Below, piece after piece: positions 42,904 through 53,161 of a stretch of DNA of 64,000 nt. The position numbers and the translations under genes are program-made. Positions within the stretch are counted from its first letter, which is position 1; every line of letters begins with the position of its first letter. The notes below the pieces were generated by a model. That model had not been told where the DNA came from and did no database searches. It was given only the letters and a program-made list of their open reading frames with translations. Source of the DNA: Pseudoprimorskyibacter sp. (lineage in GTDB: Bacteria > Pseudomonadota > Alphaproteobacteria > Rhodobacterales > Rhodobacteraceae); NCBI GenBank assembly GCA_029251265.1, contig JAQXDR010000042.1, forward strand, positions 1 through 64,000, given 5' to 3'.

Positions 42904-44277
42904 ATGTTTCTTTCAGTATTCGACATGTTCAAGATTGGCATCGGACCATCGTCTTCTCATACTATGGGGCCGATGCTAGCTGGTGCGAGGTTTCTTGACC
43001 ATCTGCGCACCTTACCCTTCGAGGTGGCCGGCCTAAGCGCGCGATTGCACGGATCCCTTGCGCATACAGGAATTGGTCACGCGACGGATCGGGCGACAAT
43101 TTTAGGCCTCGCAGGAGTTGTCCCGCATAACTACGACGCAGAAAAAGCCGCTCAAATACTGATCGAAAACCGCGACACCAAACGGCTCCATCCACAAGGC
43201 TTGCCTGACTTGCGCTTTGATCCACTGAGCGATCTTGTGTTCGACTTTGGGCCAAATCTGGATGGTCATGCAAATGGCATGGTGCTCAGTGCCACAGACC
43301 CGCAGGGCGATATCATCGCGCAACAAACCTATTATTCAATAGGTGGCGGGTTTGTGGTGACAGATGCAGAATTCGACAAGGCGAGCGACACCGAGCAGGC
43401 CACAAGGGTGCCATTTCCTTTTGCTACGGCAGCCGACATGCTGGCGATGGCGCGCCGCTCGGGCAAAACCATCGCCGAGATGAAGGCTGCCAACGAATCA
43501 CAATGGCAGTCCAAGACCGCTTTGCAAGATGGTCTGACACGCATTTGGACCGTGATGAACGATTGCATCAACCGCGGTCTCATGGCTCAGGGCATCCTGC
43601 CCGGAGGCTTAAAGGTGCGCCGTCGCGCGCATGCGATCCACGAGGCCCTAACAGCGGAAAAAGGTCTCAACATCGTTGCACCGCACACAATAAACGACTG
43701 GATTGGCGTGTACGCTATGGCCGTTAACGAAGAAAACGCAGCCGGCGGACAGGTTGTCACTGCGCCAACCAATGGCGCCGCCGGCGTAGTTCCAGCCGTT
43801 ATTCGCTACTGGTTGGATCATGTGCCGGCGGCGTCTGCAAAGCGGGTAGATGAATTTTTGCTGACTGCCTCTGCCGTCGGAGGCTTGGTCAAGACAAATG
43901 CCTCCATCTCCGGCGCCGAGGCAGGATGTCAGGCCGAAGTCGGCAGCGCCGCAGCCATGGCCGCAGCGGGCCTATGCGCCGTTATGGGAGGAACACCCGA
44001 GCAGGTCGAAAATGCGGCAGAAATCGCGCTTGAACATCACTTGGGGATGACCTGTGATCCGATTGCTGGACTGGTTCAGGTTCCGTGTATAGAACGCAAC
44101 GGCTTGGGCGCGGTCAAAGCCGTGACAGCCGCATCACTGGCGTTACGCGGTGATGGGCAGCATCTGGTTCCATTAGATGCCTGCATAGAAACGATGCGCC
44201 AAACGGGGGCGGATATGAACGAAAAGTACAAAGAAACATCGTTGGGCGGATTGGCGGTAAACGTACCCAACTGTTAA
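42904..44277 (+). CDS. sdaA: L-serine ammonia-lyase (iron-sulfur type)
   Basis: A 457-residue single-chain L-serine dehydratase that converts serine to pyruvate and ammonia. It has the beta-domain start [19 protein letters not shown] and the alpha-domain motif [14 protein letters not shown]. Cysteines that would hold the [4Fe-4S] cluster appear in [15 protein letters not shown] and in [19 protein letters not shown]. Both domains are joined, as in the gamma-proteobacterial type. The ribosome binding site is weak (GGGGC). No glycine riboswitch is visible in the 234-base gap upstream. Confidence 0.93.
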   Translation: MFLSVFDMFKIGIGPSSSHTMGPMLAGARFLDHLRTLPFEVAGLSARLHGSLAHTGIGHATDRATILGLAGVVPHNYDAEKAAQILIENRDTKRLHPQGLPDLRFDPLSDLVFDFGPNLDGHANGMVLSATDPQGDIIAQQTYYSIGGGFVVTDAEFDKASDTEQATRVPFPFATAADMLAMARRSGKTIAEMKAANESQWQSKTALQDGLTRIWTVMNDCINRGLMAQGILPGGLKVRRRAHAIHEALTAEKGLNIVAPHTINDWIGVYAMAVNEENAAGGQVVTAPTNGAAGVVPAVIRYWLDHVPAASAKRVDEFLLTASAVGGLVKTNASISGAEAGCQAEVGSAAAMAAAGLCAVMGGTPEQVENAAEIALEHHLGMTCDPIAGLVQVPCIERNGLGAVKAVTAASLALRGDGQHLVPLDACIETMRQTGADMNEKYKETSLGGLAVNVPNC

Positions 44278-44436
44278 AATTTTAAAAAAATTGCAGGCGT
44301 CATCCACGCCCAAGACCCATCGACAAACAAACACAACATCATAGCCGCGCTTAGGATCTGCCACTTATACAGCCCCTTGCCACATCATCCCCAAATGCGT
44401 ACCCAAGACGCAGGCAAACACTCACAGGCGCTGCTC

Positions 44437-45537
44437 ATGAAAAAAGACACCAAAGGCGTGCTCCCGTTGCAAGATCTGCGCGATCTGGCATCGACCGGTG
44501 CGATCAAGGCCAGCACTGTCTTTGCAAAGGGTCAGATCCAGCCGGCCAGTCTGGATTTGCGCCTTGGCCACAGAGCATACCGATTGCGCGCCTCGTTCCT
44601 TCCGGGCGCACGCAGAACCGTCACGGAACGACTTCCTGATTTTGAAATGCATCAAATTGACCTTACGAACGGCGCCGTGTTGGAAAAGGGGTGCGTCTAT
44701 CTGGTCCCGCTTCAGGAAACGCTTTGCCTTCCGGATGATCTTGACGGTGTCGCCAATGCCAAAAGCTCAACCGGACGGCTGGATTTGCTGACGCGGACGG
44801 TCACCGACCAAGGCACGGAATTCGACCGGATCCCGCGCGGCTACACAGGCCCGCTTTATGCCGAAATTTGTCCGCGCAGCTTTTCTGTACTGGTGCGACC
44901 GGGTATGCGGCTCAACCAGCTTAGGCTGCGCAGGGGACAGGCCATACTCAATGACCGCGAGCTCACCACCCTGCACGGCAGCGACACGCTGGTCAGCGGT
45001 GGACCTGCGCTTATCGATGACGGTTTGGGATTTTCCGTAGATCTGAGACCAGGTGCCAAAAATCTGCTTGGCTACCGCGCCAAGCCCCATACCGGCGTCA
45101 TCGACCTCGACCGCATCGGCCACTACGCACCGCGTGATTTTTGGGAAGAGATCCGGTCCACACAAGACTACATCATCCTTGATCCGGGGGCATTCTACAT
45201 TCTTGTCAGTCGCGAAGCGGTTCATATACCGCCAGATTATGCCGCCGAAATGGCCCCCTACCTCAGCATGGTCGGAGAATTCCGCGTGCATTATGCCGGT
45301 TTTTTCGATCCGGGCTTCGGTCATGCCGCCGCTGGAGGTCACGGCGCGCGCGGTGTCCTCGAAGTGCGATGCCACGAAGCCCCCTTTGTGCTGGAACATG
45401 GACAAATCGTCGGGCGTTTGGTCTACGAACGCATGGCAGCCCGGCCCGAGACACTTTATGGTGCGGGACTGGCGTCAAATTATCAGGGCCAAGGCCTCAA
45501 GCTCAGCAAACATTTTGCACCGCCAGACCCCACCTGA
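44437..45537 (+). CDS. dcd: 2'-deoxycytidine 5'-triphosphate deaminase, double-domain form
   Basis: A 366-residue protein, about twice the usual Dcd length, matching the alphaproteobacterial DCD_N/DCD_C arrangement. The first half has IQPASLDLRLG, NAKSSTGRLDLLTRTV and a GPLYAEICPRSFSVLVRPG core. The second half repeats the dUTPase-like fold with a substrate-type segment around GFFDPGFGHAAAGG. It converts dCTP to dUTP for thymidylate synthesis. The start is uncertain: ATG at 44437 gives the cleanest family start, while ATG at 44395 and TTG at 44377 are in frame upstream. It is convergent with scpB, 56 bases away. Confidence 0.9.
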   Translation: MKKDTKGVLPLQDLRDLASTGAIKASTVFAKGQIQPASLDLRLGHRAYRLRASFLPGARRTVTERLPDFEMHQIDLTNGAVLEKGCVYLVPLQETLCLPDDLDGVANAKSSTGRLDLLTRTVTDQGTEFDRIPRGYTGPLYAEICPRSFSVLVRPGMRLNQLRLRRGQAILNDRELTTLHGSDTLVSGGPALIDDGLGFSVDLRPGAKNLLGYRAKPHTGVIDLDRIGHYAPRDFWEEIRSTQDYIILDPGAFYILVSREAVHIPPDYAAEMAPYLSMVGEFRVHYAGFFDPGFGHAAAGGHGARGVLEVRCHEAPFVLEHGQIVGRLVYERMAARPETLYGAGLASNYQGQGLKLSKHFAPPDPT

Positions 45538-45593
45538 TCAAAGCACCCGGAATCTTGGCGACAAACCAAAGGCCCACATCCTCATCGCTGTGG

Positions 45594-46229
45594 CTACGGG
45601 TCTTCAAACAACTCTGGCTGCCCATCATCACCGTGTGGATCTGGCATAGCCTCTGAAGGCGGACGGCTTTCCAGCAATCCAGCCGACCGCAGCTCTTTCA
45701 ATCCCGGAAGATCGCGCGCAGTCTCAAGCCCGAAGTGGTCCAGAAACCCACCGGTCACAACGAAGGTTACCGGCCGGCCCGGTGTCATACGCCGTCGACC
45801 AAAGCGGATCCATTCCATCTCCAGTAGTTGGTCCACCGTCCCCCGAGAAACAGCCACGCCGCGAATTTCTTCTATTTCGGCACGGGTCACAGGCTGGTGA
45901 TAGGCGATTATCGCCAAAGTCTCGATCGCGGCACGGCTCAGTTTGCGCGTCTCGACCACCTCTTTTTGCATGAGAAAGCCAAGGTCCGATGCCGTGCGGA
46001 TGGCCCAGGCTTCGCCGACTTTTGTGACCTGCACGCCCCGTCCGTCATAACGTTTGCGCAAATGTTCCAAGGCTGCTGCGGCATCACAGCCATGCGGCAT
46101 TCGTGCATTCAGATCGGCAACGCTGACGGGCGCGGCGCTGGCGAAAAGGACGGCTTCGACCATGCGTTCCTGTTCCCCCATCGGCGGGGCAGCAAACAGG
46201 CTTTGTTCCTCTGAGGTCTCCTTGGTCAC
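45594..46229 (-). CDS. scpB: Segregation and condensation protein B
   Basis: A 211-residue winged-helix protein of the SMC-ScpA-ScpB condensin. Landmarks are MVEAVLFASAAPVSVADLNARM at the start (split by family variation), then SRAAIETLAIIAYHQPVTRAEIEEIRGV and RPVTFVVTGGFLDHFGL. Two winged-helix domains lie at about 25-95 and 105-180. The start overlaps the scpA stop (ATGA). It is the last gene of the argS-to-scpB series. Confidence 0.93.
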   Translation of the reverse strand: MTKETSEEQSLFAAPPMGEQERMVEAVLFASAAPVSVADLNARMPHGCDAAAALEHLRKRYDGRGVQVTKVGEAWAIRTASDLGFLMQKEVVETRKLSRAAIETLAIIAYHQPVTRAEIEEIRGVAVSRGTVDQLLEMEWIRFGRRRMTPGRPVTFVVTGGFLDHFGLETARDLPGLKELRSAGLLESRPPSEAMPDPHGDDGQPELFEDP

Positions 46230-47020
46230 GATCGATCCTCTTTGCGGCGCAGTTCAATCGGGGCAAACATATCAGACTGGCGCAATTCTACCTTGCCTTC
46301 TTTGACCAGCTCAAGAGACGCGGCAAATGTTGCGGCCGTCGCAGATCGCCAACGCACCGCGTCATCCCCCCAACCCTCTGGCAGGTACGCTTCAATTTCG
46401 GTCCACTGGCCTGCATAACCAATCAGGCCCCGCATACGCTCCAGAGCCTGTTCCATGGTAAACACGGACTCGCGGTCAAATGCATAGGGACGGAATTCAT
46501 CGCGTGTTCGCAGACGCGAATATCCCTGCATCAGATCCATCAGCGTCGCCGTGTACCGGGTGCGTCGAACACGTTCAACCTGTTCGGGAATTCCCCGCAC
46601 AAAACGATCCCGTCCAAGGCGATCCTGCGCCATCAAGCGCGCCGCCGCATCCCGCATAGCCTGTAAACGTTCCAGCTGAAACGCCAGATGCGCGGCCAGT
46701 TCTTCGCCTGACGGGCCTTCTTCCGTGGGATCCGGCGGTAAAAGCAGCCGTGATTTTAAAAACGCTAACCATGTCGCCATCACCAGATAGTCGGCCGCCA
46801 GTTCGATCCGCAGCTCTTTGGCTTTGTTCACAAAGGCCAGATACTGCCGCGCCAGCGTCAGGATCGAAATGGTCCGAAGATCAACCTTTTGGCTTCGCGA
46901 CAAAGACAGCAAAAGATCGAGTGGGCCTTCAAAACCATCCACATCAACAATCAACGCCTCGGCGACAAGCCGGTCTTCGACTGAAATGGCCGTCAAAAGG
47001 TCGCCGGTCGCATCACTCAA
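46226..47020 (-). CDS. scpA: Segregation and condensation protein A (kleisin)
   Basis: A 264-residue kleisin that bridges the SMC heads. It shows VDGFEGPLDLLLSLSRSQKVDL (split by family variation), ELAADYLVMATWLAFLKSRLLLP in the first third, and a C-terminal winged helix ending in LELVKEGKVELRQSDMF. The ATG overlaps the nagZ stop, and the stop overlaps the scpB start, both by ATGA. Confidence 0.93.
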   Translation of the reverse strand: MSDATGDLLTAISVEDRLVAEALIVDVDGFEGPLDLLLSLSRSQKVDLRTISILTLARQYLAFVNKAKELRIELAADYLVMATWLAFLKSRLLLPPDPTEEGPSGEELAAHLAFQLERLQAMRDAAARLMAQDRLGRDRFVRGIPEQVERVRRTRYTATLMDLMQGYSRLRTRDEFRPYAFDRESVFTMEQALERMRGLIGYAGQWTEIEAYLPEGWGDDAVRWRSATAATFAASLELVKEGKVELRQSDMFAPIELRRKEDRS

Positions 47021-48018
47021 AGCCGCGACTCCATGTTTTTGTATGCAGCAACAAGATCGGCGGTCGGAACAAGGTCGCGCCCGGGTCGCGCAGCCAAGGC
47101 CGCGTCTGCTCTGGCTTGAGCTGCATCGCTCAAGGGTCCGATGCGATCTGCAAGGGCCTGCATTTCATCAAGATCGCCGTTACAATGCAGCACCGCGTCA
47201 CAGCCTGCCGCCAAAGCAGCTGCACCACGTTCCGGCACTGTTCCCGACAAGGCATTCATCGACACATCATCCGTCATCAAAAAGCCGCTTACTCCCAGAT
47301 CCCGGCGCATCCGCATCACGACCTGCGGTGACTGGGTCGCGGGTTTGTCGTCCAAAGTAGCATAGACCACATGCGCGGTCATCGCCAGCGGCAGCGCCCC
47401 AAGCCCACGAACGGGTACAAAGTCTACACTTTCCAGTTTTGTCAGGGATACATCTGTCCTGGGCAAGGCAAGATGACTGTCCAGCTGCGCGCGCCCATGA
47501 CCCGGCAGATGCTTGACCACCGGCAAGGCCCCGCCGGCAAGGGTGCCCTCCGCCACGGCCTGCGCAATCGTCAAAACCGTGTCGGGATCCCGGCCATAGC
47601 AGCGATTGCGCAAGACCGGATGGGTGTTGTCATGCGCCACATCGATTAATGGCGCGCAAATCCCGTCGATGCCAAATGTAGCCATCTCGTGGGCAATGAT
47701 ACGCGCGCGCAATGCAAATGCCGCAGGTGCTTGGGCTTGGAAACGGTCGGCGTCGTCCAAAGGAGGCATCCAGTTGCGCACCATTGGTGGCCTAATCCGT
47801 TGAACCCTGCCACCTTCTTGATCGATAAAGACCGGAGCGTCCCATCCAACCGCTGCACGCACGTCGGTCGTAAGGGCGCGCAGCTGTTGGGCCGTCGACA
47901 CATTTCTTGCAAACAGGATAAAACCAAATGGCTGGAATGCGCCAAAAAATGCCGCCTCTTCGCGCGTAAGAGACAGCCCAGCACAGCCTAGAAGAGCTGC
48001 ACCAAACCTTCGGGTCAC
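47017..48018 (-). CDS. nagZ: Beta-N-acetylhexosaminidase (NagZ)
   Basis: A 333-residue GH3-family glycosidase that removes N-acetylglucosamine from peptidoglycan fragments during wall recycling. It has FIDQEGGRVQRIRPP, the motif KHLPGHGRAQLDSH with the catalytic His/Asp pair, and FLMTDDVSMNAL carrying the catalytic Asp nucleophile. There is no signal peptide, in keeping with cytoplasmic NagZ. The gene is coupled to the SPOR gene upstream (ATGA) and to scpA downstream (ATGA), the usual Rhodobacterales order. Confidence 0.93.
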   Translation of the reverse strand: MTRRFGAALLGCAGLSLTREEAAFFGAFQPFGFILFARNVSTAQQLRALTTDVRAAVGWDAPVFIDQEGGRVQRIRPPMVRNWMPPLDDADRFQAQAPAAFALRARIIAHEMATFGIDGICAPLIDVAHDNTHPVLRNRCYGRDPDTVLTIAQAVAEGTLAGGALPVVKHLPGHGRAQLDSHLALPRTDVSLTKLESVDFVPVRGLGALPLAMTAHVVYATLDDKPATQSPQVVMRMRRDLGVSGFLMTDDVSMNALSGTVPERGAAALAAGCDAVLHCNGDLDEMQALADRIGPLSDAAQARADAALAARPGRDLVPTADLVAAYKNMESRL

Positions 48019-49061
48019 TTGTGGCTTACGGGGATACAGTCCGTGCGTCCCGCTTTGATCACAGCACAGAACCGCCGCGCATCTGCCAATCCGTCAAACC
48101 CTGCAACACGCAAACGGTACAAAGTGCGGCCATTGTTTTCAACAGGCTGTATCACGCGTTGTTTATCCGAAAAAAGCACGCCAAACCGGCCTGCCAGACG
48201 TTGCCATTCACGCTGTGCGATAGCGGGCGTGTCCAACGCCCCAACCTGAGCCAGCTGAACGCCTGCTGCCAATGTATTGGGGTCCAGATCAAGGTCAGCC
48301 ACCATGGGCGCCACTACTGACGCCACGACGGCAGCGAGGGTTGTGTCTGCCTCGCTCGCTATTGCGGGCGTCACCGCGGACACTGGCTGTGATTGAGCGA
48401 TTGGAACCAATATGGGCCGTGCGATTGGCCGCAAGCTACGTTTCAAGCCAGCAATCTTATCCGAGATAGCCGCTACCGGAAACGTGACAGCCGGCGTCAC
48501 AATCGAGGCCACCTGTACACCGACCACGCCACCATCATCACCAGCCGCGTCCAGACGCAGATTTTCCAACGATCGTGAAACAGCCTCAGCAGTTACAGGG
48601 CTGCGAGCCGCGCTTTGATCGGCCAAAGCTGTTGTGCGCGCCAGTCCTTCAGCGCTGGTGGATACGTAGGTATATTCTTCTACTTTTGACAAATCGGAAC
48701 GCCCAACGGGCGATACCTCAGACATTTGCGCAAGTGGAAGGTCATCGTTTGATAATCCCACCTCAGTCGGAGCGAGGGCGACTTCATCGACCGCATCTGC
48801 TGCGGTTCCCGTTCCCGCAACACCATTTACAGCATAACCTTGATGTTCTGCCTCACGACCACCGCCGGTTTCCGGCACGATTTTAATCGGGCCCTCCAGC
48901 GCTCTTACGATCGGGATTACAGACACATCACGTGCGATCAATTGATAACCCCAAAACGCGACACCCGCCATCAATACAATAGCCAATCCCGCGCCAAACC
49001 AATGTATGGACTGGACTCCCATTCGTCCCGAGTCCACCTCAGGATGCACCATATCTGCCAT
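48015..49061 (-). CDS. SPOR-domain membrane protein
   Basis: A 348-residue bitopic protein with a cytoplasmic start (MADMVHPEVDSGRM), a membrane helix (about 20-43), a long low-complexity periplasmic linker and a C-terminal SPOR domain (about 265-345). That domain ends in LYRLRVAGFDGLADARRFCAVIKAG. SPOR domains bind denuded peptidoglycan at the division site. Its place between argS and nagZ is the standard one in this order, suggesting a wall or division role. Confidence 0.88.
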   Translation of the reverse strand: MADMVHPEVDSGRMGVQSIHWFGAGLAIVLMAGVAFWGYQLIARDVSVIPIVRALEGPIKIVPETGGGREAEHQGYAVNGVAGTGTAADAVDEVALAPTEVGLSNDDLPLAQMSEVSPVGRSDLSKVEEYTYVSTSAEGLARTTALADQSAARSPVTAEAVSRSLENLRLDAAGDDGGVVGVQVASIVTPAVTFPVAAISDKIAGLKRSLRPIARPILVPIAQSQPVSAVTPAIASEADTTLAAVVASVVAPMVADLDLDPNTLAAGVQLAQVGALDTPAIAQREWQRLAGRFGVLFSDKQRVIQPVENNGRTLYRLRVAGFDGLADARRFCAVIKAGRTDCIPVSHK

Positions 49062-49145
49062 ATTTGCCTCACCGCCCAGGTCCCCGTATGGGGCCCAGGT
49101 CTCTTGCCAATTGCCTCAACCGGCAGTGGTGAAGGATCTGACGCC

Positions 49146-50870
49146 CTACATTTCCTCGGCCGGAGTTACGCCAAGGATACTCAATCCTGCTGAAATAACA
49201 ACCTGTGTCGCGCGCGCGAGTGGCAGTTTTGCCGCACTGCGTGTCTTGTCTTCTTGGACAAAGCGCAGGTCGTGCCGGTCTTGTGTCGCAAGCGTGTAAA
49301 GCGTCGCCAAGTCTGACGCCAACTCGTAAAGATAAAAGGCGACGCGGTGTGGTTCGTTTGTGCGCGCGGCGATCTCCACCAAACGTGGCCATTCCGCAAT
49401 CTTTTGAACAAGACGTTCTTCGGCAGGGTCCTCGATCAGGAAATCTGTGCCATTGGTCGGAATGCCTGCCTTTTCAGCATTGCGCAGCGCGGACAGACAG
49501 CGGGTATGTGCATATTGAACATACCAGACAGGATTGTCTCGCCCGCCAGCCACGACCTTGTCAAAGTCAAAATCAAGCGGCGCATCATTCTTGCGCATCA
49601 ACATGACAAAACGCGTCACATCGGGGCCGACCTGATCAATGACATCGCGCAGTGTAACAAACGTCCCTGCGCGTTTTGACATTTTGAACGGCTCACCATT
49701 TTTGTACAGCTTTACCAGTTGCGTCAGCTTGACGTCCAGCGGCGTGCGATTTTCCGACAAGGCCGCAACAGCAGCCTTCATCCGTTTGACGTACCCACCA
49801 TGATCGGCGCCAAACACATCAATCAAAGCATCATATCCACGACTAACCTTATCGTAATGATAGGCTATGTCGGGCGCAAAATAAGTCCATGCACCATCAG
49901 ATTTCTGAATCGGACGGTCCACATCATCGCCATAGTCAGTTGACCGAAACAGGGTCTGTTCGCGTGGCTCCCAATCTTCGGGCACTTTCCCTTTCGGAGG
50001 CTCTAGGGTTCCGCGATAAATCAGATTTTTGCTTCTCAGATCATCTATAGCAGCCTCGATCCGACCGGATCCATACAGTGACTTTTCACTGTAAAAGACA
50101 TCCATTTTGACACCAAGCGCCAAAAGATCACTGCGGATCAGATCCATCATGGCAGCGGTCGCAAACTCCCGAATGTCTTGCAGCCAAACGGACTCTGGCG
50201 CGTTCAGATAAGCCCCTCCCACTTTGGTCTTTAGCGCCTCGCCGACGGGAACCAAATAATCGCCGGGATAAGTGCCATCTACAAACGCCACCTCCTGACC
50301 GTGCGCTTCGAGATACCGCAGATAAACCGACCGGGCGAGGACGTCGACCTGTCCACCGCCATCGTTAATGTAATATTCCCGCGTTACATCAAACCCAGCA
50401 TAGGCCAGCAAAGATGCCAGCGCATCGCCAAAAACCGCACCGCGGGTATGGCCCACGTGCAAGGGGCCGGTGGGATTGGCAGAGACGTACTCCACGTTGA
50501 CACGCTGCCCCGCCCCCATGGACGATCGGCCAAAGTCCGTTCCCTGTGCCAGTGCAGCGCGCGCGACATCCGCCCAAACCTTCGGATTGAGCCGCAAATT
50601 CAAAAACCCCGGTCCCGCGACTTCGGCAGCGTCTACACGTGGATCAGCTGTCAGCTTGGGCGCCAAGGCTTGGGCGATGTCACGTGGTTTCATCTTGGCC
50701 GGTTTTGCCAGTACCATGGCGGCATTGGTGGCCATATCCCCGTGCAAAGGATCGCGTGGGGGCTCTACTGCCACATGGGCTGTGTCAAGGCCCTCGGGCA
50801 GATGGCCTTCTGTTTCTAGGTCATGTAACGCGGTAACTACCAGCGCGCGGATCTCTGCAAAAAGGTTCAT
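49146..50870 (-). CDS. argS: Arginyl-tRNA synthetase
   Basis: A 574-residue class I synthetase charging tRNA-Arg. It has the N-terminal Add-1 domain, the HIGH-type motif [28 protein letters not shown], the KMSKS-like [15 protein letters not shown] and a C-terminal anticodon-binding DALR domain ending in [11 protein letters not shown]. The gene is divergent from glk. The dGTPase gene that often precedes argS in relatives is not seen here. Confidence 0.95.
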   Translation of the reverse strand: MNLFAEIRALVVTALHDLETEGHLPEGLDTAHVAVEPPRDPLHGDMATNAAMVLAKPAKMKPRDIAQALAPKLTADPRVDAAEVAGPGFLNLRLNPKVWADVARAALAQGTDFGRSSMGAGQRVNVEYVSANPTGPLHVGHTRGAVFGDALASLLAYAGFDVTREYYINDGGGQVDVLARSVYLRYLEAHGQEVAFVDGTYPGDYLVPVGEALKTKVGGAYLNAPESVWLQDIREFATAAMMDLIRSDLLALGVKMDVFYSEKSLYGSGRIEAAIDDLRSKNLIYRGTLEPPKGKVPEDWEPREQTLFRSTDYGDDVDRPIQKSDGAWTYFAPDIAYHYDKVSRGYDALIDVFGADHGGYVKRMKAAVAALSENRTPLDVKLTQLVKLYKNGEPFKMSKRAGTFVTLRDVIDQVGPDVTRFVMLMRKNDAPLDFDFDKVVAGGRDNPVWYVQYAHTRCLSALRNAEKAGIPTNGTDFLIEDPAEERLVQKIAEWPRLVEIAARTNEPHRVAFYLYELASDLATLYTLATQDRHDLRFVQEDKTRSAAKLPLARATQVVISAGLSILGVTPAEEM

Positions 50871-50960
50871 TTGGCTGTCCTGTCAATTACGGGAGGGTCT
50901 ACCAGTCTGACGGCTCGCGTCAATGCAGCTTGCGCCAGGGCAGGCCCGATCCAGCCAGCA

Positions 50961-50974
50961 CGATTGCGCTAACA
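50961..50974. promoter_or_regulatory. Weak CceR-like (LacI-type) site upstream of glk
   Basis: CGATTGCGCTAACA keeps the right half GCGCTAACA of the palindrome TGTTAGCGCTAACA and matches it at 11 of 14 positions. It lies about 110-120 bases before the glk ATG in the argS-glk divergent gap. I recall that palindrome as the motif of the LacI-family central-carbon regulator CceR of Rhodobacter. The call is tentative. Confidence 0.3.
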
Positions 50975-51082
50975 CACCCCTTGGCAAAATCTGGCGAAGA
51001 CTGTATTCAGCCGACGCTTTTCAAGCTTTGTTACCTCCGGGGTCACCGGGGTTTCGGGCACCAAAACAGGGACATCACAGCC

Positions 51083-52042
51083 ATGGCTGCGCATCTTGCA
51101 ATTATTGCCGATATTGGTGGAACCAACACGCGTGTCGCGCTGGCAGATGGTGCAGTTGTACGCACGCAGTCTACGCGTCGATATCGCAATGCAGACCACG
51201 CAGGACTGGGTGAAGTATTATCTCATTTCCTGCATGAAACCCGCGTGCAAGTGAATGCAGCCTGTGTTGCAATGGCAGGACCGGTCAAAGAAGGCATCGG
51301 AAGTCTTACCAATCTGGATTGGCGCGTAGATGCCACAGAAATAGGCAATGCAACGGGCGCAAAGCTGGTCGGTGTCCTTAACGATCTTCAGGCTCAGGGA
51401 CATGCTTTGGCGCATGTGCCGCAAGCCTCGCTAACCCAAGTTCTGCCAGGCAAACCCAGTATCGCGGGTGCGGCACAGCTTATGTTGAACGTGGGAACAG
51501 GGCTGAACTCGGCTTTGGTTGTGCATGGCAAGGGTGTCACAATCGTTCCACCATCCGAATCTGGCCATGTCGGCCTACCTGTAAAAACAGATGCAGATTT
51601 GCGGCTGGCACATTTTTTATCAAAAGAGCATGGATTTGCCGGAGCAGAAGAAGCGGCCTCTGGTCGCGGGCTGGGCAACCTTTATGCGTGGCTTTTGGAA
51701 GAAGACAAAAGCCTCGACCCTGCACTTTCGTCGCATGATGTGATGGCCTCGATTCAGCATTCAGACAGATCAACACGGGCGGCAGCACTGTTTGTCCGCA
51801 TGCTTGGAATGTATGCAGGCGACTTGGCCCTGATCCAACTGCCATTTGGCGGCATATTTTTGTGTGGCGGGCTGGCGCGTGCATTTGCCCCGTATTACGG
51901 ACCCATGGGCTTTGAGAATGCATTTTGCGCAAAGGGCCGATTTTCCAGCTTCATGTCCCAATTCCCCGTCCACATTGTGACCGACGACAATGCAGCTTTG
52001 CAAGGATGCGCCGGGTATCTTGCTGAAATGTCGGAAATTTGA
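51083..52042 (+). CDS. glk: Glucokinase
   Basis: A 319-residue ROK-unrelated Glk-family kinase. It has the phosphate-binding motif IIADIGGTNTRVALADG, VAMAGPVKEGIGSLTNLDW, GVLNDLQAQGHAL with the catalytic Asp, NVGTGLNSALV, and PPSESGHVGLPV with the sugar-binding Glu/His. It phosphorylates glucose to feed the Entner-Doudoroff route. The ATG at 51083 follows a GGGA ribosome binding site and gives the family length; the longer frame from 50930 adds unrelated residues. Confidence 0.93.
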   Translation: MAAHLAIIADIGGTNTRVALADGAVVRTQSTRRYRNADHAGLGEVLSHFLHETRVQVNAACVAMAGPVKEGIGSLTNLDWRVDATEIGNATGAKLVGVLNDLQAQGHALAHVPQASLTQVLPGKPSIAGAAQLMLNVGTGLNSALVVHGKGVTIVPPSESGHVGLPVKTDADLRLAHFLSKEHGFAGAEEAASGRGLGNLYAWLLEEDKSLDPALSSHDVMASIQHSDRSTRAAALFVRMLGMYAGDLALIQLPFGGIFLCGGLARAFAPYYGPMGFENAFCAKGRFSSFMSQFPVHIVTDDNAALQGCAGYLAEMSEI

Positions 52043-52101
52043 TCAAGGTATCGCATCGCTCGTCATCGGGGGTTGAAACCGTGGACGCGGATCATGGCGC
52101 G

Positions 52102-53118
52102 TCATTCCTCAAACGCCCCAAGCACAGCAGCCAGATTTTCTGACAAAGCATCGCTTAAATAGCCTCCTTCCTGAATAAGAACCACAGGCTTACCGCATCG
52201 GGCAAGACGCCGGCCCAGTGCACCGAACCCTTGCGTGGTTATGCGTAGTGCATTGAATGGATCCGACACATGCGCATCCAGTCCCAAAGCCACCACAAGA
52301 CAATCCGCACCAAAGGTATCTGAATACCCTAATGCGCGCTCTATTGCGTGCAGCCATGGGCTATCTTCGCTCCCCAATGGCAGAGATAGGTTCAAATTCG
52401 CACCAAGACCTGCTCCTGCACCGCGTTCGTGTGGATGCCCCCAGAAAAAAGGATAGAACCGCGCGGCATCCGCGTGTACCGACGCGGTCAGGATATCAGA
52501 GCGTTCATAAAAAATTTCCTGCGTTCCGTTGCCATGATGCACATCGACATCCAGCACGGCGACGCGACGCCCCGCCTGCGTCATCCATTGTGCCGCAATG
52601 GCCGCATTGTTCAAAAAACAAAACCCTCCAGCCATATCAGAGAACGCATGATGACCCGGTGGACGGCACAGGGCATAGCTGGCCCCGTTATCCAGCGCAA
52701 ATTCGGCCGCGGTCAACGCAGATTGCGCCGACCAATAAGCCGACGCCCAGGTGTCCGCACCAATCGGACAGGCCATATCTGCCTGATGCCAGCCTGCCTG
52801 ACCAACCGGATGACTGGGGTAACTATCTGACCGGGAACGCGAATGTATATTCGGGATTACCTCGGCACTGGCGTCGGGCATTTGCACCCATCGAGCGTGA
52901 ATTGTTTGCAAAAATGCCAGATAGTCTGCACCATGCACCGCCGCAATCGGCGCCAAACCATAATCCTTCGGCGATATCAAATCCCATCCCGCCGTTGCCG
53001 CCCCGGACTGCAATCGCCGTGCGCGTTCGGGCTGTTCGGGGCTGGCCTGCACCTGACCCATCCGTAAAAACGTCTTTGGATCATGCGCCATTTGACGCGT
53101 ATCAAACACTGCTTTCAT
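52102..53118 (-). CDS. Histone-deacetylase-family amidohydrolase (acetylpolyamine deacetylase-like)
   Basis: A 338-residue zinc-dependent deacetylase. It has the catalytic His pair in CRPPGHHAF, the zinc ligands in VLDVDVHHGNGTQ and VALGLDAHVSDP, and the transition-state Tyr in IQEGGYLSD. Bacterial members of this length act on acetylated polyamines or similar small amides. The ATG at 53118 is preferred to 53142 because a GGGGGCA stretch lies just upstream and the extra residues are absent from the family. It is divergent from mnmH with only 43 bases between the starts. Confidence 0.9.
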   Translation of the reverse strand: MKAVFDTRQMAHDPKTFLRMGQVQASPEQPERARRLQSGAATAGWDLISPKDYGLAPIAAVHGADYLAFLQTIHARWVQMPDASAEVIPNIHSRSRSDSYPSHPVGQAGWHQADMACPIGADTWASAYWSAQSALTAAEFALDNGASYALCRPPGHHAFSDMAGGFCFLNNAAIAAQWMTQAGRRVAVLDVDVHHGNGTQEIFYERSDILTASVHADAARFYPFFWGHPHERGAGAGLGANLNLSLPLGSEDSPWLHAIERALGYSDTFGADCLVVALGLDAHVSDPFNALRITTQGFGALGRRLARCGKPVVLIQEGGYLSDALSENLAAVLGAFEE

Positions 53119-53161
53119 TTGCCCCCTGCCCCTTTGCCTCATTCAACTATAGAAGACCACT